A DNA stretch of 64,000 bases from Alteromonas aquimaris (GTDB taxonomy: Bacteria > Pseudomonadota > Gammaproteobacteria > Enterobacterales > Alteromonadaceae). The notes below the pieces were generated by a model, which was not told the DNA's origin, did no database searches, and was given only the letters and a program-made list of their open reading frames with translations. Of the stretch, positions 50,230-60,110 are shown in pieces; positions within the stretch are counted from its first letter, which is position 1; every line of letters begins with the position of its first letter. The DNA lies in assembly GCF_026183695.1 (NCBI RefSeq), contig NZ_JAPFRD010000010.1, positions 351,694 to 415,693 of the forward strand, in the 5' to 3' direction. A program made the position numbers and the translations under genes.

Positions 50230-50430
50230 CTACGTCCCCTTCATGGAAGTGCTAGCCCTCTCTGAAACCCTGACGTTTTTGGCTAGCGTTTTAAATTTTT
50301 CACCATTTTGTTGCACTACTGTGATCGTTGCGTTTCCGCACTTACTGGTATGAATATCACGAACTAAACCAGTCTTACCTTTATGAGTGCCAGCCAACAC
50401 CACGCAGTTGACGCCATCTTTAATTTCCAA
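50230..50430 (-). CDS. KOW-domain-like small protein
   Basis: A 66-residue basic protein with a KOW-type motif (VVLAGTHKGKTGLVRDIHTSKCGNA) and a conserved-looking tail (NGEKFKTLAKNV). KOW motifs bind RNA or ribosomes in NusG and L24. The TTG at 50430 has GGGAGG 5 bases upstream and fits the family better than a GTG at 50472. The role is unknown. Confidence 0.65.
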   Translation of the reverse strand: MEIKDGVNCVVLAGTHKGKTGLVRDIHTSKCGNATITVVQQNGEKFKTLAKNVRVSERASTSMKGT

Positions 50431-50499
50431 ACTAACCTCCCTAGTTTTCTTGCCTAGTAGCCACAAAATCACACCACAAGCTTGACGAAACCCAACTAC

Positions 50500-50727
50500 T
50501 TACACGCCATATTCCCTTCGCGATTCGATCGCAAGTTTCTCAATTAAATCACCGGGAATGGTTTTCTTAGGAGAGAAGGTAACACCCGTTTTAGTGGCAT
50601 TCAGCCCGGCACGCGAGATTTCCTCGGTAAGTGATTCAATCGCTGCGCTCGCAACGTTAATTCCACCTTGTTTAGAAAATGCGGCGTAGCCAACAGCAAT
50701 AGCGCTGCCAATTTTATACCCTGGCAT
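50500..50727 (-). CDS. Hypothetical protein, 75 residues
   Basis: I do not recognise this protein. It has an alanine/glycine-rich first half (KIGSAIAVGYAAFSKQGG) and a charged second half. The frame upstream of the ATG is open and protein-like (GVGGAAGKLSYCLPDAEEV) back to a TGA, so the true gene may once have been longer and lost its start. Confidence 0.4.
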   Translation of the reverse strand: MPGYKIGSAIAVGYAAFSKQGGINVASAAIESLTEEISRAGLNATKTGVTFSPKKTIPGDLIEKLAIESRREYGV

Positions 50728-51059
50728 CTTGTATCCGATTACTTCTTCCGCATCAGGTAAACAATAGGAAAGTTTTCCCGCAGCTCCGCCAACACCAATT
50801 GTAATGGCGCGGAAGCGGCTGCAATGTAGTCATCGTGGGTAGCTGACCTAGTCATTCCTATTCTCTGTGTTTCATACAGTTACGATATATTACGCATGCT
50901 GTTTTTATAGTTACCCTAAACCAATTTAAGATATTTTGGGTTGAAACGCGCGTGGCAATCTTCGCTAAACAGCTGATATCAATACGCAATATCTGACACA
51001 AGTATAGTCGATAACTCAAGTGATTGAACATCCACATCCCCTGATTACAGCGGGTCAAT
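50728..51059. other. Non-coding stretch
   Basis: Contains only a 38-codon minus-strand frame (MTRSATHDDYIAAA..., about 50735-50855) that may be the displaced start of the gene at 50500. Nothing else is seen. Confidence 0.35.
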
Positions 51060-51296
51060 TTACTTTTTCTGAGTGTTATTGGCGGGCAAGTCGTTACAAA
51101 GTTGACAATTAATTTTTTTGCGAAAGAAATAGGCACGGCGAAGTGCAAACACAATGATTGAAATTGCCGTCCATAACAGGCCAAATTCCATACTATAAAT
51201 GACAGTGTGTCCCTTGAGGTACTGCACCCCGGCAAGAATTAAAAATAGTAGGGGAAAAGCAAAGCTATATTGCAGCAGCCATTTTTTTAGCGGCAT
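51060..51296 (-). CDS. Small two-helix membrane protein
   Basis: A 78-residue protein with two hydrophobic helices (about 8-24 and 36-53) and a cytoplasmic-looking tail with CQLC. The ATG at 51296 has AAGGAG 6 bases upstream. It is the intact paralogue of the shortened copy at 48874. The function is unknown. A longer overlapping frame (50858-51235) is rejected in its favour. Confidence 0.65.
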   Translation of the reverse strand: MPLKKWLLQYSFAFPLLFLILAGVQYLKGHTVIYSMEFGLLWTAISIIVFALRRAYFFRKKINCQLCNDLPANNTQKK

Positions 51297-51323
51297 CGTA
51301 TCTCCTTCGTATGGTAAATAATT

Positions 51324-51375
51324 TACGCCTCACAACGCTGCTTTAATACCTGCATAGGCCTGGCGTTAGGCCTAA
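51324..51375 (-). repeat. attC-like imperfect inverted repeat
   Basis: On the plus strand ACGCCTCACAACGC is followed 23 bases later by GGCGTTAGGCCTAAC. GCCT-CAC-AACGC pairs with GCGTT-AGGC, leaving CAC bulged, and GTTAGGC fits the integron R-prime consensus GTTRRRY. It lies between two short minus-strand genes, as an attC would. Only one such site was seen and no integrase is present. Confidence 0.35.
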
Positions 51376-51421
51376 CCATTAAGATATGGACACTGCGCAA
51401 TGCAACTTTTATTTTTATAGC

Positions 51422-51751
51422 TTAATTTGACCAAACACCATTGGTTACCTGGCAATCTATCGAGTCCAGTGCCATATGCAGCGTTAGTCCCATTCCCACT
51501 AGCCTGCTTTTTGGAAAAAAGATTAGCAATACGTACAGTGGTATTAACCAAAGTTTATGCAGCAGGTGAAAGCCTATGCTACAGCGCAAAGGGTCATAAA
51601 TTGGATTAGCGAGTAAATGATCCAGATCTACTAACATCGTCAATATCATTATCAGATAGGCCCTTTGCCAGTCTTTTCGAAAAAACGCAATCGCGATAAA
51701 AAGAGGGACAAGAAAATGTAAAGCCAAATGGAACATCTGCTTCTCCGTCAA
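51422..51751 (-). CDS. DUF6122-like membrane protein
   Basis: A 109-residue membrane protein with about four helices. Conserved His and Asp residues (LALHFLVPLFI, LVDLDHLLANPIYDP, GFHLLHKLWL, LHMALDSIDC) recall the DUF6122 family and metal-dependent membrane hydrolases such as YdjM. No function is established. Confidence 0.7.
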   Translation of the reverse strand: MTEKQMFHLALHFLVPLFIAIAFFRKDWQRAYLIMILTMLVDLDHLLANPIYDPLRCSIGFHLLHKLWLIPLYVLLIFFPKSRLVGMGLTLHMALDSIDCQVTNGVWSN

Positions 51752-51805
51752 AGCAAAAAACGGCAGTGATTAGTTTTGGTTCAAGCTATCTTCAGCCAGA
51801 AAATT

Positions 51806-51970
51806 TTATTTACTTCGCTTACGCGGTAACAGCCCGAACCAGAACGCCCCTTCTAAAATAAAACCCAGAATAATGAATATAAACATGCCCGTTTGATTAC
51901 CCCAACTATACGACGAGATCGCCGCGAGTAATAAAGTGAAAGTAATTAGATAACGGTAAACGGACTTCAT
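51806..51970 (-). CDS. Small membrane protein, 54 residues
   Basis: Reads MKSVYRYLITFTLLLAAISS then a second hydrophobic helix (MFIFIILGFILEGAFWFGLL) and a basic tail (PRKRSK). Two membrane helices in 54 codons with a positively charged end look like a real small protein. A purine-rich stretch precedes the ATG. No family is recognised. Confidence 0.55.
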   Translation of the reverse strand: MKSVYRYLITFTLLLAAISSYSWGNQTGMFIFIILGFILEGAFWFGLLPRKRSK

Positions 51971-52162
51971 ATATTTTTTCTTTTTTTATTTTGGTAAAAC
52001 GGCCAACTTCTGCTGGACGGAAGCTTCGATAATAGCATGTAAAATTATCTATTATCATAAACCACCTTTAATGAAACAATAAGTCATGGATATTAATTTT
52101 GGCTATCCACCGCATATATCCCCAAGCGGCCGCGTAGTTAGTGCCCATACCGTTTAAAGCAA
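51971..52162. other. Intergenic stretch before the IS3 remnant
   Basis: AT-rich, with no gene seen. Confidence 0.4.
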
Positions 52163-52418
52163 AGTATGAACCACAGAGGAAATTGTTGGAAGAAAAGTGC
52201 GTCAACAGTCCTATGGAATACTTCTTCAAAAGCTATAATACAGAATGGCTTCCCATAACAGGCTAGCGAAGCTTTAAAGAAGCTAAACAAAAGATTGGCG
52301 ATTACATTGTTGGCTATTACAGCCTACTGTGATCGGAGCATACAACTGTGATTTAACGCCAAATGAATCAAAGAAACGTTACTGGAATTGCTACGACGAT
52401 GTGGCAGAAATCACTTAG
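52163..52418 (+). pseudogene. IS3-family transposase (OrfB) remnant
   Basis: Translations in shifting frames give the C-terminal OrfB blocks in order: SMNHRGNCWKK (family SMSRRGNCWDNA), NSPMEYFFKSYNTEWLP, RSFKEAKQKIGDYIVGYY, and YNCDLTPNESKKRYW ending at TAG 52416-52418. In-frame stops at 52264 and further on, plus frameshifts, show it is dead. No terminal inverted repeat or OrfA is visible, so this is an old 3' fragment. Confidence 0.85.
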
Positions 52419-52756
52419 TCACACCATACTCGAATACGAAAATTTTTTTAGGGTTAATGATCTCAGTATGCCATAGCGTTCAGAATGAAATGGATAAAAG
52501 TATCATTCGCTTACATTGCCGCGCTTAAATATACCAACATAAAAAAATACTAATACGGGTGCGTCAATTGCGAATAGAATCTTGTATTTAAGAAATTTTT
52601 AACTACTAATAATCGTAAGAAAATTCCTGAGCGTTATGTCAAGAAACGAAATGGAAGTGGTGCTTGGAATGATTTCGAAGTGCCCATAACCTTGTTCGGT
52701 TGGTGTATTAGGTCACTTCGATGATGAAAATAGGTCAAACGCTTTCGCAGCGCCGC
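52419..52756. other. Intergenic stretch after the IS3 remnant
   Basis: No gene is seen. The stretch may include the decayed 3' end of the insertion sequence, but I could not identify an inverted repeat. Confidence 0.35.
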
Positions 52757-53308
52757 TTACCAAGTTAAATCGTCTGGAATTTGATAATCAGCGTACCAGT
52801 CATCTTCTTCGCCCGACGATTCGCCTGTTGTAGTTTGTAAATCAGCGCGGTAAACAATGCTCGCTTCGTCTCTTTGCGCTATTTTGTCCGCCACGGGGGT
52901 GGGTATTAGTTCATAACCGCCTTCGTACATGACCACCACGAGCTTGCCCTTGGTCACCTGTTTGTGAATTTCTTCACTGACATGCATGCGCTTGATGACG
53001 TTGTCATGAGTAAAGTTCAGTACCGTTTGGGCCGGCCCCCGCTGCTGAATGTTGATGGAAATAAGCTGTTTGACCTGGGCCACAATAGAGCGCTTTTCAC
53101 GCTCCTGCTGCTGTGCTTCGTTCAACGCACGGTCTTTGGCTTTCTTTTCTTCAGCGGCTTGTTGGGCGGCCAAAGTGGCTTCATCCACTTCTACCACTTT
53201 CTGTTTGTTTTTTTGCTTCTGTTTTTTGCGCTTTTCGTTGCGTACTTGCTTGGCCTTGGATTTATCCGCAAGGCCAGCTTTAAGCAATTGCTCCTGTAAT
53301 GATGCCAT
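52757..53308 (-). CDS. DUF2058 family protein (YaiL-like)
   Basis: A 183-residue protein of the DUF2058/YaiL family. The N-terminal half is a highly charged helix (NEKRKKQKQKNKQK, then AAQQAAEEKKAKDRALNEAQQQERE). The C-terminal half is globular (INIQQRGPAQTVLNFTH ... IVYRADLQTT). The function is unknown. It lies 11 bases after topA. Confidence 0.85.
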   Translation of the reverse strand: MASLQEQLLKAGLADKSKAKQVRNEKRKKQKQKNKQKVVEVDEATLAAQQAAEEKKAKDRALNEAQQQEREKRSIVAQVKQLISINIQQRGPAQTVLNFTHDNVIKRMHVSEEIHKQVTKGKLVVVMYEGGYELIPTPVADKIAQRDEASIVYRADLQTTTGESSGEEDDWYADYQIPDDLTW

Positions 53309-53319
53309 TTTTAACCCAC

Positions 53320-55953
53320 CTATGACTTCTTACGGGAGTCTTTGACTTCCCATTTGTTGTCTTTATACCAGGCTGACCAACCGGTGGCTTTGCCGTTGTC
53401 ATTTTCTGACATGACATACTGTTGCTTGGTCTTGCGACTATAGCGAACGATGGTTGGGTTGCCGTCCGGATCCTGCTGCGGGGCATCGGCCAGATAGTGA
53501 AATTTCTCGGAAATACGATCCCGAAAGCGTGCTAACTCCGCAACTTTGGGTGCGCGGGTTTCACGAGATTTCGGAAAGTTATGCGCTGCCAGGAAAATAC
53601 CTGAGGCTCCGTCACGTAAGACAAAGTGCGCATCTGACTTCTCACATTCCAGCTCCGGCAAATCTACCGGATCTTCCTTGGGTGGTGCCGGTTCACCATT
53701 TCGCAACAGTTTGCGGGTGTTTTTGCATTCTTCATTAGTGCACCCAAAATATTTACCAAAGCGCCCGGTTTTCAACTCCATGTCGCTGCCGCACTTATCA
53801 CACTCTATAAGAGGGCCATCGTAACCTTTGATCTTAAATGTGCCTGATTCTACATAGGTGCCAGAACAGGCTGGCGCATTGCCACATACATGCAATTTTC
53901 GCGTTTCGTCAACTAAGTAACTGTCCATCGCGGTACCACACACCTGACAACGGCGCTTCGCACGTAATGCTTCGGTTTCTAACTCTTCCTCGTCATCCAC
54001 TTTAACCACTTCCCCACCGGGGGTCAGGTTCATGGTATTGGTGCATCGCTCCTTAGGTGGTAAGTTATAACCCGAACATCCTAGAAAGACACCGGTACTG
54101 GCCGTTCTTACGTTCATTTCCCGTCCGCACTTAGCGCAGGTAATTCCCGCAGGAATTGCTTGGTTGGGCCGCATACCGCCTTCTTCCGCATCTTTTTCAG
54201 CGGTGAGCAATTTACTGTAAAAATCTTGATAGAACTCATCGAGAACCTGCTTCCAGTCTTTCTTACCTTCGGCAATGTCATCCAACCGCTGTTCCATTTT
54301 AGCGGTGAAATCATAACTCATCAGATCTTCAAAGTTGTCATGCAAGCGATCGTTGACGATCTCTCCCATTTTCTCAGCATAAAAACGCTTGTTCTCCAAC
54401 CTGACATAGCCGCGATCCTGAATAGTTGAGATGATGCTAGCATAAGTGGAGGGGCGTCCAATACCGCGTTTTTCCAGCTCTTTTACTAACGACGCTTCGT
54501 TGAAGCGTGCAACGGGTTTTGTAAAATGCTGTTGCGGGTCGAGCTTGTTAAGCTGAAGTTCCTCGCCTTGCTTAACATCAGGCAAGGTTAGCTCTTCGTC
54601 GCCTTTTTTACGAATTTGTGGCTGCACTTTTGTCCACCCATCAAAACGCAATACGCGCCCCTTGGCGGTTAATTCATACTCGCCTGCCTTCACCTTGATT
54701 GTGGTGGAATCGTACTTCGCAGGTGTCATCTGACACGCCACGAACTGTCGCCATATCAACTCGTATAAGCGCTGAGCGTCTCTTTCCATGTCGCCTAATG
54801 CGCTGGACTGCATATTTACGTTTGACGGTCTGATCGCTTCGTGTGCTTCTTGTGCACCTTCCTTACTGCCATAACGGTTCGGCGCTTCGGGCAAGTACTT
54901 GTTGCCAAAGTTGTCGCCAATAAAATCACGACAGCTATCCAGCGCTTCTTTACTCAGGTTAGTAGAGTCGGTACGCATGTAAGTGATGTGACCGGCTTCG
55001 TACAGGCGCTGTGCCATCATCATAGTTTTTTTCACCCCAAAACCTAGTCGCGTACTGGCAGCCTGCTGCAAGGTTGAGGTGATAAAAGGAGCGGAGGGAC
55101 GGCTTTGAGTAGGCTTAGACTCTTTCGACTCAACAATATACGTCGCCGTTTCTAACCGCTGCATTGCCTCGTCGGTCTGGGTTTTATTGACTGGTTTAAA
55201 CGGTTTTTCCTGATACCGGTTAACCAACATGCGTAAACCCTGTTTCTGCGCAGTGAGATCGGCATGGATATCCCAGAACTCTTCCGGCACAAAAGCTTTG
55301 ATTTCACGCTCGCGTTCAACCACCAATCGCACAGCAACAGATTGCACACGGCCGGCTGACAATCCTCTGGCAATTTTTTTCCAAAGCAAGGGCGAGACCA
55401 TGAAGCCCACTACCCTGTCAAGAAAACGCCGAGCCTGCTGCGCATTCACGCGGTCAAGATTGAGTTCTCCGGGGTGGGAAAATGCATCCTGTATGGCATT
55501 TTTGGTGATCTCGTTGAACACGACTCGCTGGAAAGATTTGTCTTTAGCGCCGAGTAGTTCCCGTAAGTGCCAGGCAATTGCCTCTCCTTCGCGGTCCAAA
55601 TCGGTGGCGAGATAAATTGTCTCCGCATCTTTAGCCAGTTTTTTAAGTTCATTGACGACTTTTTCTTTGCCTTGCAAAACCTGGTAATGCGCTTTCCAGT
55701 TAGCTTGCGGGTCGACCCCCATACGATCGACCAGCTTTTTGTATTCATAGTGTTGGAGATAATCTTGCTTTTCAGCTTCGCTTAATTGCTTTAATTCCTT
55801 GGCACTTTTTTTCGCTTCAACCTTCCCCAGTGCTTTAGTGGGGAGATCGCGGACGTGTCCGACAGAAGATTTCACAATAAAATTTTTGCCGAGATATTTA
55901 TTTATCGTTTTCGCTTTCGCGGGGGACTCGACAATGACCAGTGATTTTGCCAT
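53320..55953 (-). CDS. topA: DNA topoisomerase I
   Basis: Type IA enzyme that relaxes negative supercoils, 877 residues. The Toprim domain starts [18 protein letters not shown], the active-site Tyr is in [12 protein letters not shown], and the C-terminus has three visible Cys4 zinc fingers ([24 protein letters not shown] with their partners) followed by ribbon domains. The length matches the E. coli protein (865). It is followed by the DUF2058 gene in the same direction. Confidence 0.97.
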   Translation of the reverse strand: MAKSLVIVESPAKAKTINKYLGKNFIVKSSVGHVRDLPTKALGKVEAKKSAKELKQLSEAEKQDYLQHYEYKKLVDRMGVDPQANWKAHYQVLQGKEKVVNELKKLAKDAETIYLATDLDREGEAIAWHLRELLGAKDKSFQRVVFNEITKNAIQDAFSHPGELNLDRVNAQQARRFLDRVVGFMVSPLLWKKIARGLSAGRVQSVAVRLVVEREREIKAFVPEEFWDIHADLTAQKQGLRMLVNRYQEKPFKPVNKTQTDEAMQRLETATYIVESKESKPTQSRPSAPFITSTLQQAASTRLGFGVKKTMMMAQRLYEAGHITYMRTDSTNLSKEALDSCRDFIGDNFGNKYLPEAPNRYGSKEGAQEAHEAIRPSNVNMQSSALGDMERDAQRLYELIWRQFVACQMTPAKYDSTTIKVKAGEYELTAKGRVLRFDGWTKVQPQIRKKGDEELTLPDVKQGEELQLNKLDPQQHFTKPVARFNEASLVKELEKRGIGRPSTYASIISTIQDRGYVRLENKRFYAEKMGEIVNDRLHDNFEDLMSYDFTAKMEQRLDDIAEGKKDWKQVLDEFYQDFYSKLLTAEKDAEEGGMRPNQAIPAGITCAKCGREMNVRTASTGVFLGCSGYNLPPKERCTNTMNLTPGGEVVKVDDEEELETEALRAKRRCQVCGTAMDSYLVDETRKLHVCGNAPACSGTYVESGTFKIKGYDGPLIECDKCGSDMELKTGRFGKYFGCTNEECKNTRKLLRNGEPAPPKEDPVDLPELECEKSDAHFVLRDGASGIFLAAHNFPKSRETRAPKVAELARFRDRISEKFHYLADAPQQDPDGNPTIVRYSRKTKQQYVMSENDNGKATGWSAWYKDNKWEVKDSRKKS

Positions 55954-56154
55954 ATAGATGAACTTAGCCTATTGATTTATATAGAGTTATATACGTTTAC
56001 TCTATTCTGTTTCATCGTTTTTGGGCACCCGAGGGATACCTTCGCTTTTTTAACATATATCTACAAAGTGAATGGAAAACAAGATCTTCTTCATACTTAT
56101 TCTCCCGTTTGCTCTAATACGCGCCAATAACTGTTTAATATTTGACCGCCCGGA

Positions 56155-56182
56155 TTGGCAAGCACACCAAAACCCGTATAAT
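56155..56182 (+). promoter_or_regulatory. Probable sigma70 promoter of astB
   Basis: TTGGCA (56155-56160), a 16-base spacer, and a perfect TATAAT (56177-56182) point towards astB, giving a leader of about 130 nt. Confidence 0.6.
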
Positions 56183-56319
56183 GCCGCCATTGATGTCCAT
56201 CTGATTGCTGAAATTGAAGCGTTACGCTTGTCCATTATAGTTAATAATGACAAAAGTAATGGCGTATCGCTTGTTCACGTTTTCCAGCCATCATAACCTA
56301 TATTTACGCGGAGGGAGTT

Positions 56320-57660
56320 ATGAAGCAATACGAAGTTAATTTTGATGGCCTGGTGGGGCCAACCCATAATTACGCGGGTTTGTCGTTCGGAAACGTTGCC
56401 TCACTCAATAATGCTAATGCAGTCAGTAATCCCAAAGAAGCGGCAAAGCAAGGGTTATTAAAAATGAAGGCGTTGGCTGACATGGGCATGCAACAGGGTA
56501 TTTTAGCCCCTCAGGAGCGCCCTGACATCGCCATGCTGCGACGTTTGGGTTTTACTGGGTCAGACGCAACGGTTTTAGAGAACGCTGCTAAAAACGCTAA
56601 ACAGGTCTTTTTAGCGTGTTGCTCGGCATCCAGTATGTGGACTGCCAATGCCGCCACTGTCTCACCCAGTCCGGATACCGCAGACGGACGCGTACACTTT
56701 ACTCCCGCTAACCTTACGAATAAGTTTCACCGTTCACTTGAACCCCGAGTAACGGGCAATATTTTAAAAGCCACGTTCGCTAACGAAAAATACTTTGCAC
56801 ACCACACCCACTTGCCGGACAACGACCATTTCGGCGATGAAGGAGCCGCGAACCATACCCGTTTGTGCACAGACTATGGTCATGCGGGGCTTGAGTTGTT
56901 CGTGTACGGACGGCATGCGTTTGATGCATCGAAACCAGCACCTACACGTTATCCGGCCAGACAAACATTGGAAGCCTGTCAGGCCATTGCGCGCTTGCAT
57001 GGCTTAAGTGACGAATCAGTGGTGTACATGCAACAAAACCCGGATGTTATCGACCAAGGTGTATTTCACAATGATGTTATCTCGGTAGGTAACCAGAATG
57101 TGCTTTTCTATCACGAACAGGCATTTTTAAATACGCAGTCTTCGCTTGATGAGATTCGCCAGAAATTTGGTGAGCATCCCCTGCACTTTATTGAAGTGAA
57201 AACGAGTGCTGTTTCCGTAGAAGACGCGGTGAAAACCTATTTATTTAATACCCAGATTATTACGTTGCCCGATAACACCATGGCCATCATTGCACCCACC
57301 GAATGTGAAGAAAACCCAGCCGTTCACCAATATCTGCAGGAACTGGTTACCCTGGGTACGCCCATTAAGGAAGTGAAATACTTTGATGTAAAACAAAGTA
57401 TGCGCAATGGCGGCGGGCCGGCGTGTTTACGTCTGCGTGTGGCGCTGACAGAGCATGAACTGGATGCCGTTAACCCTTACACGTTAATGAACGATGATCA
57501 ATTCAAGCGTCTGAATACTTGGGTGGATAAGCACTATCGCGACGCCTTAACGGAAAATGATTTACGTGACCCGCAGTTACTGATGGAATCGCGCGCAGCT
57601 CTGGATGAACTGACCCAATTAATGAAGCTTGGTTCTGTGTATCCGTTCCAACAAGATTAA
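56320..57660 (+). CDS. astB: N-succinylarginine dihydrolase
   Basis: Second enzyme of the arginine succinyltransferase (AST) pathway, releasing two ammonia and CO2 from succinylarginine. The 446 residues begin [16 protein letters not shown], a hallmark block, and near the end carry the nucleophile Cys in [20 protein letters not shown] precedes the ATG. The other ast genes are not beside it, so the pathway is split in this genome. Confidence 0.95.
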   Translation: MKQYEVNFDGLVGPTHNYAGLSFGNVASLNNANAVSNPKEAAKQGLLKMKALADMGMQQGILAPQERPDIAMLRRLGFTGSDATVLENAAKNAKQVFLACCSASSMWTANAATVSPSPDTADGRVHFTPANLTNKFHRSLEPRVTGNILKATFANEKYFAHHTHLPDNDHFGDEGAANHTRLCTDYGHAGLELFVYGRHAFDASKPAPTRYPARQTLEACQAIARLHGLSDESVVYMQQNPDVIDQGVFHNDVISVGNQNVLFYHEQAFLNTQSSLDEIRQKFGEHPLHFIEVKTSAVSVEDAVKTYLFNTQIITLPDNTMAIIAPTECEENPAVHQYLQELVTLGTPIKEVKYFDVKQSMRNGGGPACLRLRVALTEHELDAVNPYTLMNDDQFKRLNTWVDKHYRDALTENDLRDPQLLMESRAALDELTQLMKLGSVYPFQQD

Positions 57661-57718
57661 ACTGCGCACTAGAGGAGCAGATTGGGTATAGCGTTCCTCT
57701 TTAGTAAACTTTATGCAA

Positions 57719-57754
57719 AAACGCCGCGAATCTTAGATTCGCGGCGTTTTTTTA
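57719..57754. terminator. Bidirectional terminator between astB and the Big-1 lipoprotein
   Basis: AACGCCGCGAATC and GATTCGCGGCGTT pair perfectly over 13 bases around TTA, with A-run and T-run flanks on the two sides. Confidence 0.95.
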
Positions 57755-57770
57755 ATATTTTGTCACTGGT

Positions 57771-59999
57771 TTAATCAGTAGTTGAACAATCAGCCGATAA
57801 ACCGTAAGGACTATTTGGAGGCGGCACGGCTTCGTCTGTCAAGTCATCCGCTGCCACGGCAAGCCGGTAACTCATGCTTTCACTCGACTCCGATCCCCCC
57901 GATTCGCTTTTTGCTGTAATTTTTACTGTTGCCCAGCCGCCAAACTGCTTAGCGTAACGTAGGGAAACTATGGCCTGGCCATTTTCATCTGTTGTTACTG
58001 TATCTGTAATAGAGGACATAATCCCGGGAGTCAGCATGTTATCGCCATTGGTATCTTCGTTCACCGGGCTTAAATCCAAAATGCCATTGTAATTAACATC
58101 TTCATTTTGACAGCTTGCGTTCACCTGTTGCTCCCAAATGCCTGCAACATCGTTGTATACCCAAAAGCCTTTTGAATAAGTATTTCCTTCGGATGTTTTT
58201 AACGGTAATGCGGATAGTGTAATTTGTGTATCTGCAACAGGATTACCGTCACTGTCTACAACGAATACCGAAAACTCTTTGAGGTATGAAGAGTCGTCCG
58301 GAACCTGAATTATACTGCCGGTTCCCAGGGTGATATCGAATGCTCTGTCTCCTACAGTCAGTGTAGTCGAGCCGGTGACCGACGTATCATCATCCACCGT
58401 CGCTGTCACCACAACACTGTCGGTTGATGTTATTGCGTTTGACTGGTAAACCGTGGTGGCAATGCCCCGTTTGTCAGTACGCGCCTGGGCATCAGTTAAA
58501 GATCCATTCGACACATCATTCAGCGTGAAATTAACTAACTTATTGCGCACGCGGTTTCCGCTTGCATCACGCACTACTGCAGAAATGGTGCTGGTTTGTC
58601 CATCTGGCCCAATTGAATCTGGAGTCGCATCCACAATGATGTTGTCCGCAACTTCTGCAATAAAGGCGATGGTTAGACGAGTTGAGACCTGTTCGCTACC
58701 GTCCGTGCCGGTGGCAACGATGGTGGCTTCGCCCGCATTGCTCGACTGAACCGAGACAGCAAGTTCACCACTGGCATTGGTAACGCCAGACGGTGTGATG
58801 GTTCCCCGTGATATGGTTAGTGACACGTTGCCACCTGCGAAAGCCACCCCGTCCTTTTTCCATACTAATGTTAATATTTTGCTTTCATTTAACGGGATAT
58901 CATCATTCACATCCTCCACGTCGGGTGGATTGACAAAGCGAAACTCATCTTGTTGTACGGTAACCAGAAACGATTCACTTGCACCTAGTGCCGACGCCAT
59001 CACGGTAAAATCGTCAGAGGTCGAGGAATTAAAAATTACACTTGCGCGACCATCCCTGTCGGTAGTGACAGTGGTTGAGTTTAAGGTGTCTGCAGAAACA
59101 TCGTTGCCCGCTGAATCGATAGCACTAACCGCAACCGCTTCTCCGCTAACCCCCTTTCCGTCTGAATTAACCAGGCTAACTGTCAAACTGGCATTGTCAC
59201 CGACTATGACTGACTCCGAACCATTAATATTGATGGAGGTACCCACAACAGCAATCTCTATAGTTTGCGTCAGTTCTGGCTGGCTAGCGATTGAAGCAGT
59301 GGCCGTGATTATACGATTTTCAGAATCGCCACCGGTACTTAAATTAACCCGGGCGATACCACTTTCATCGGTAGTCGATTGCACATCCTGAATTGATGCA
59401 TTGGCGTTTGCGGCAAAATTCACTTTAATGTTTGGCAGCAACACGTTTTGTTCATTTTTAACTACCGCCCATAGCTCTATCGTTTCAGCGCCTGCAGAAG
59501 ATAACTGGGACTGGCTGGCGAAAAAGTCTAACGATGCTGCACTGCTCTGCGCCACATCGGTACCGCTCGAGGTAAAGCCTGCCCTGCCTGTTTCGCCTGA
59601 GTCCAGCGTTGCAGTTACTGTACCGCTGCCAGAGCCTGCGCCTACTTCCAATCCGATAGTCGCCACGCCCTCACTGTTGGTTAGTGCGGTTCCGGCATCA
59701 TTAGTAAAACTGGCAAGGGTGTCAGAGGATAAGGTAAAGGTGATAAGTTCACCGGTAACCGCCTCGCCGTCGGTATTGGTAACCGTTGCCTGCACGGTTA
59801 ACGGGTTGTCGGCGTTTAAATCGCTACTGGCATCCCCGTTCGGATCCACTAATGTCACCACCACATTAGCCTCCCCGGTGGCATCTGGTGGTGGTGTGGT
59901 GCCCCCGTCTCCATCACGTGTAATTTCACCACCTCCCCCACAAGCGTAAAGGAAAAGCAGCATGCTAAAAAATGCTAGAGACTTGGCAAATGCTTTCAT
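57771..59999 (-). CDS. Lipoprotein with multiple bacterial Ig-like (Big-1) domains
   Basis: A 742-residue cell-surface protein. The lipobox LYAC (Cys 20) and a glycine run follow a signal peptide, so it is lipid-anchored, probably in the outer membrane. About six immunoglobulin-like Big-1 units follow, each ending in patterns such as TNSEGVATIGLEVGAGSG or TDRDGRASVIF. The last unit carries calcium-binding-like Asp/Asn loops (DVNYNGILDL, NEDTNGDNML). Invasin/intimin-type adhesins share this fold, but no beta-barrel translocator is present, so secretion would differ. Confidence 0.85.
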   Translation of the reverse strand: MKAFAKSLAFFSMLLFLYACGGGGEITRDGDGGTTPPPDATGEANVVVTLVDPNGDASSDLNADNPLTVQATVTNTDGEAVTGELITFTLSSDTLASFTNDAGTALTNSEGVATIGLEVGAGSGSGTVTATLDSGETGRAGFTSSGTDVAQSSAASLDFFASQSQLSSAGAETIELWAVVKNEQNVLLPNIKVNFAANANASIQDVQSTTDESGIARVNLSTGGDSENRIITATASIASQPELTQTIEIAVVGTSININGSESVIVGDNASLTVSLVNSDGKGVSGEAVAVSAIDSAGNDVSADTLNSTTVTTDRDGRASVIFNSSTSDDFTVMASALGASESFLVTVQQDEFRFVNPPDVEDVNDDIPLNESKILTLVWKKDGVAFAGGNVSLTISRGTITPSGVTNASGELAVSVQSSNAGEATIVATGTDGSEQVSTRLTIAFIAEVADNIIVDATPDSIGPDGQTSTISAVVRDASGNRVRNKLVNFTLNDVSNGSLTDAQARTDKRGIATTVYQSNAITSTDSVVVTATVDDDTSVTGSTTLTVGDRAFDITLGTGSIIQVPDDSSYLKEFSVFVVDSDGNPVADTQITLSALPLKTSEGNTYSKGFWVYNDVAGIWEQQVNASCQNEDVNYNGILDLSPVNEDTNGDNMLTPGIMSSITDTVTTDENGQAIVSLRYAKQFGGWATVKITAKSESGGSESSESMSYRLAVAADDLTDEAVPPPNSPYGLSADCSTTD

Positions 60000-60110
60000 A
60001 ATTGTCTTCCTGGACCTCTTTTGTTCACTTTAGGGTCGTATTCATGTTTAAAACTCAATAGAATCTGTATTCCAGCGAATAACTAAAATCAGAATGCTCA
60101 GGGAACATAC

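Noticed and set aside
50858..51235. 125-residue minus-strand frame
   Set aside because: Overlaps the better-supported small membrane protein at 51060-51296, which has a ribosome binding site and a paralogue.
47600..52000. Possible defence island
   Set aside because: The small genes here (GFA, SRPBCC, MBOAT-like, KOW, DUF6122) include no recognised nuclease, toxin-antitoxin or restriction genes.
56072..56296. 74-residue plus-strand frame before astB
   Set aside because: It spans the astB promoter and leader and has no ribosome binding site.
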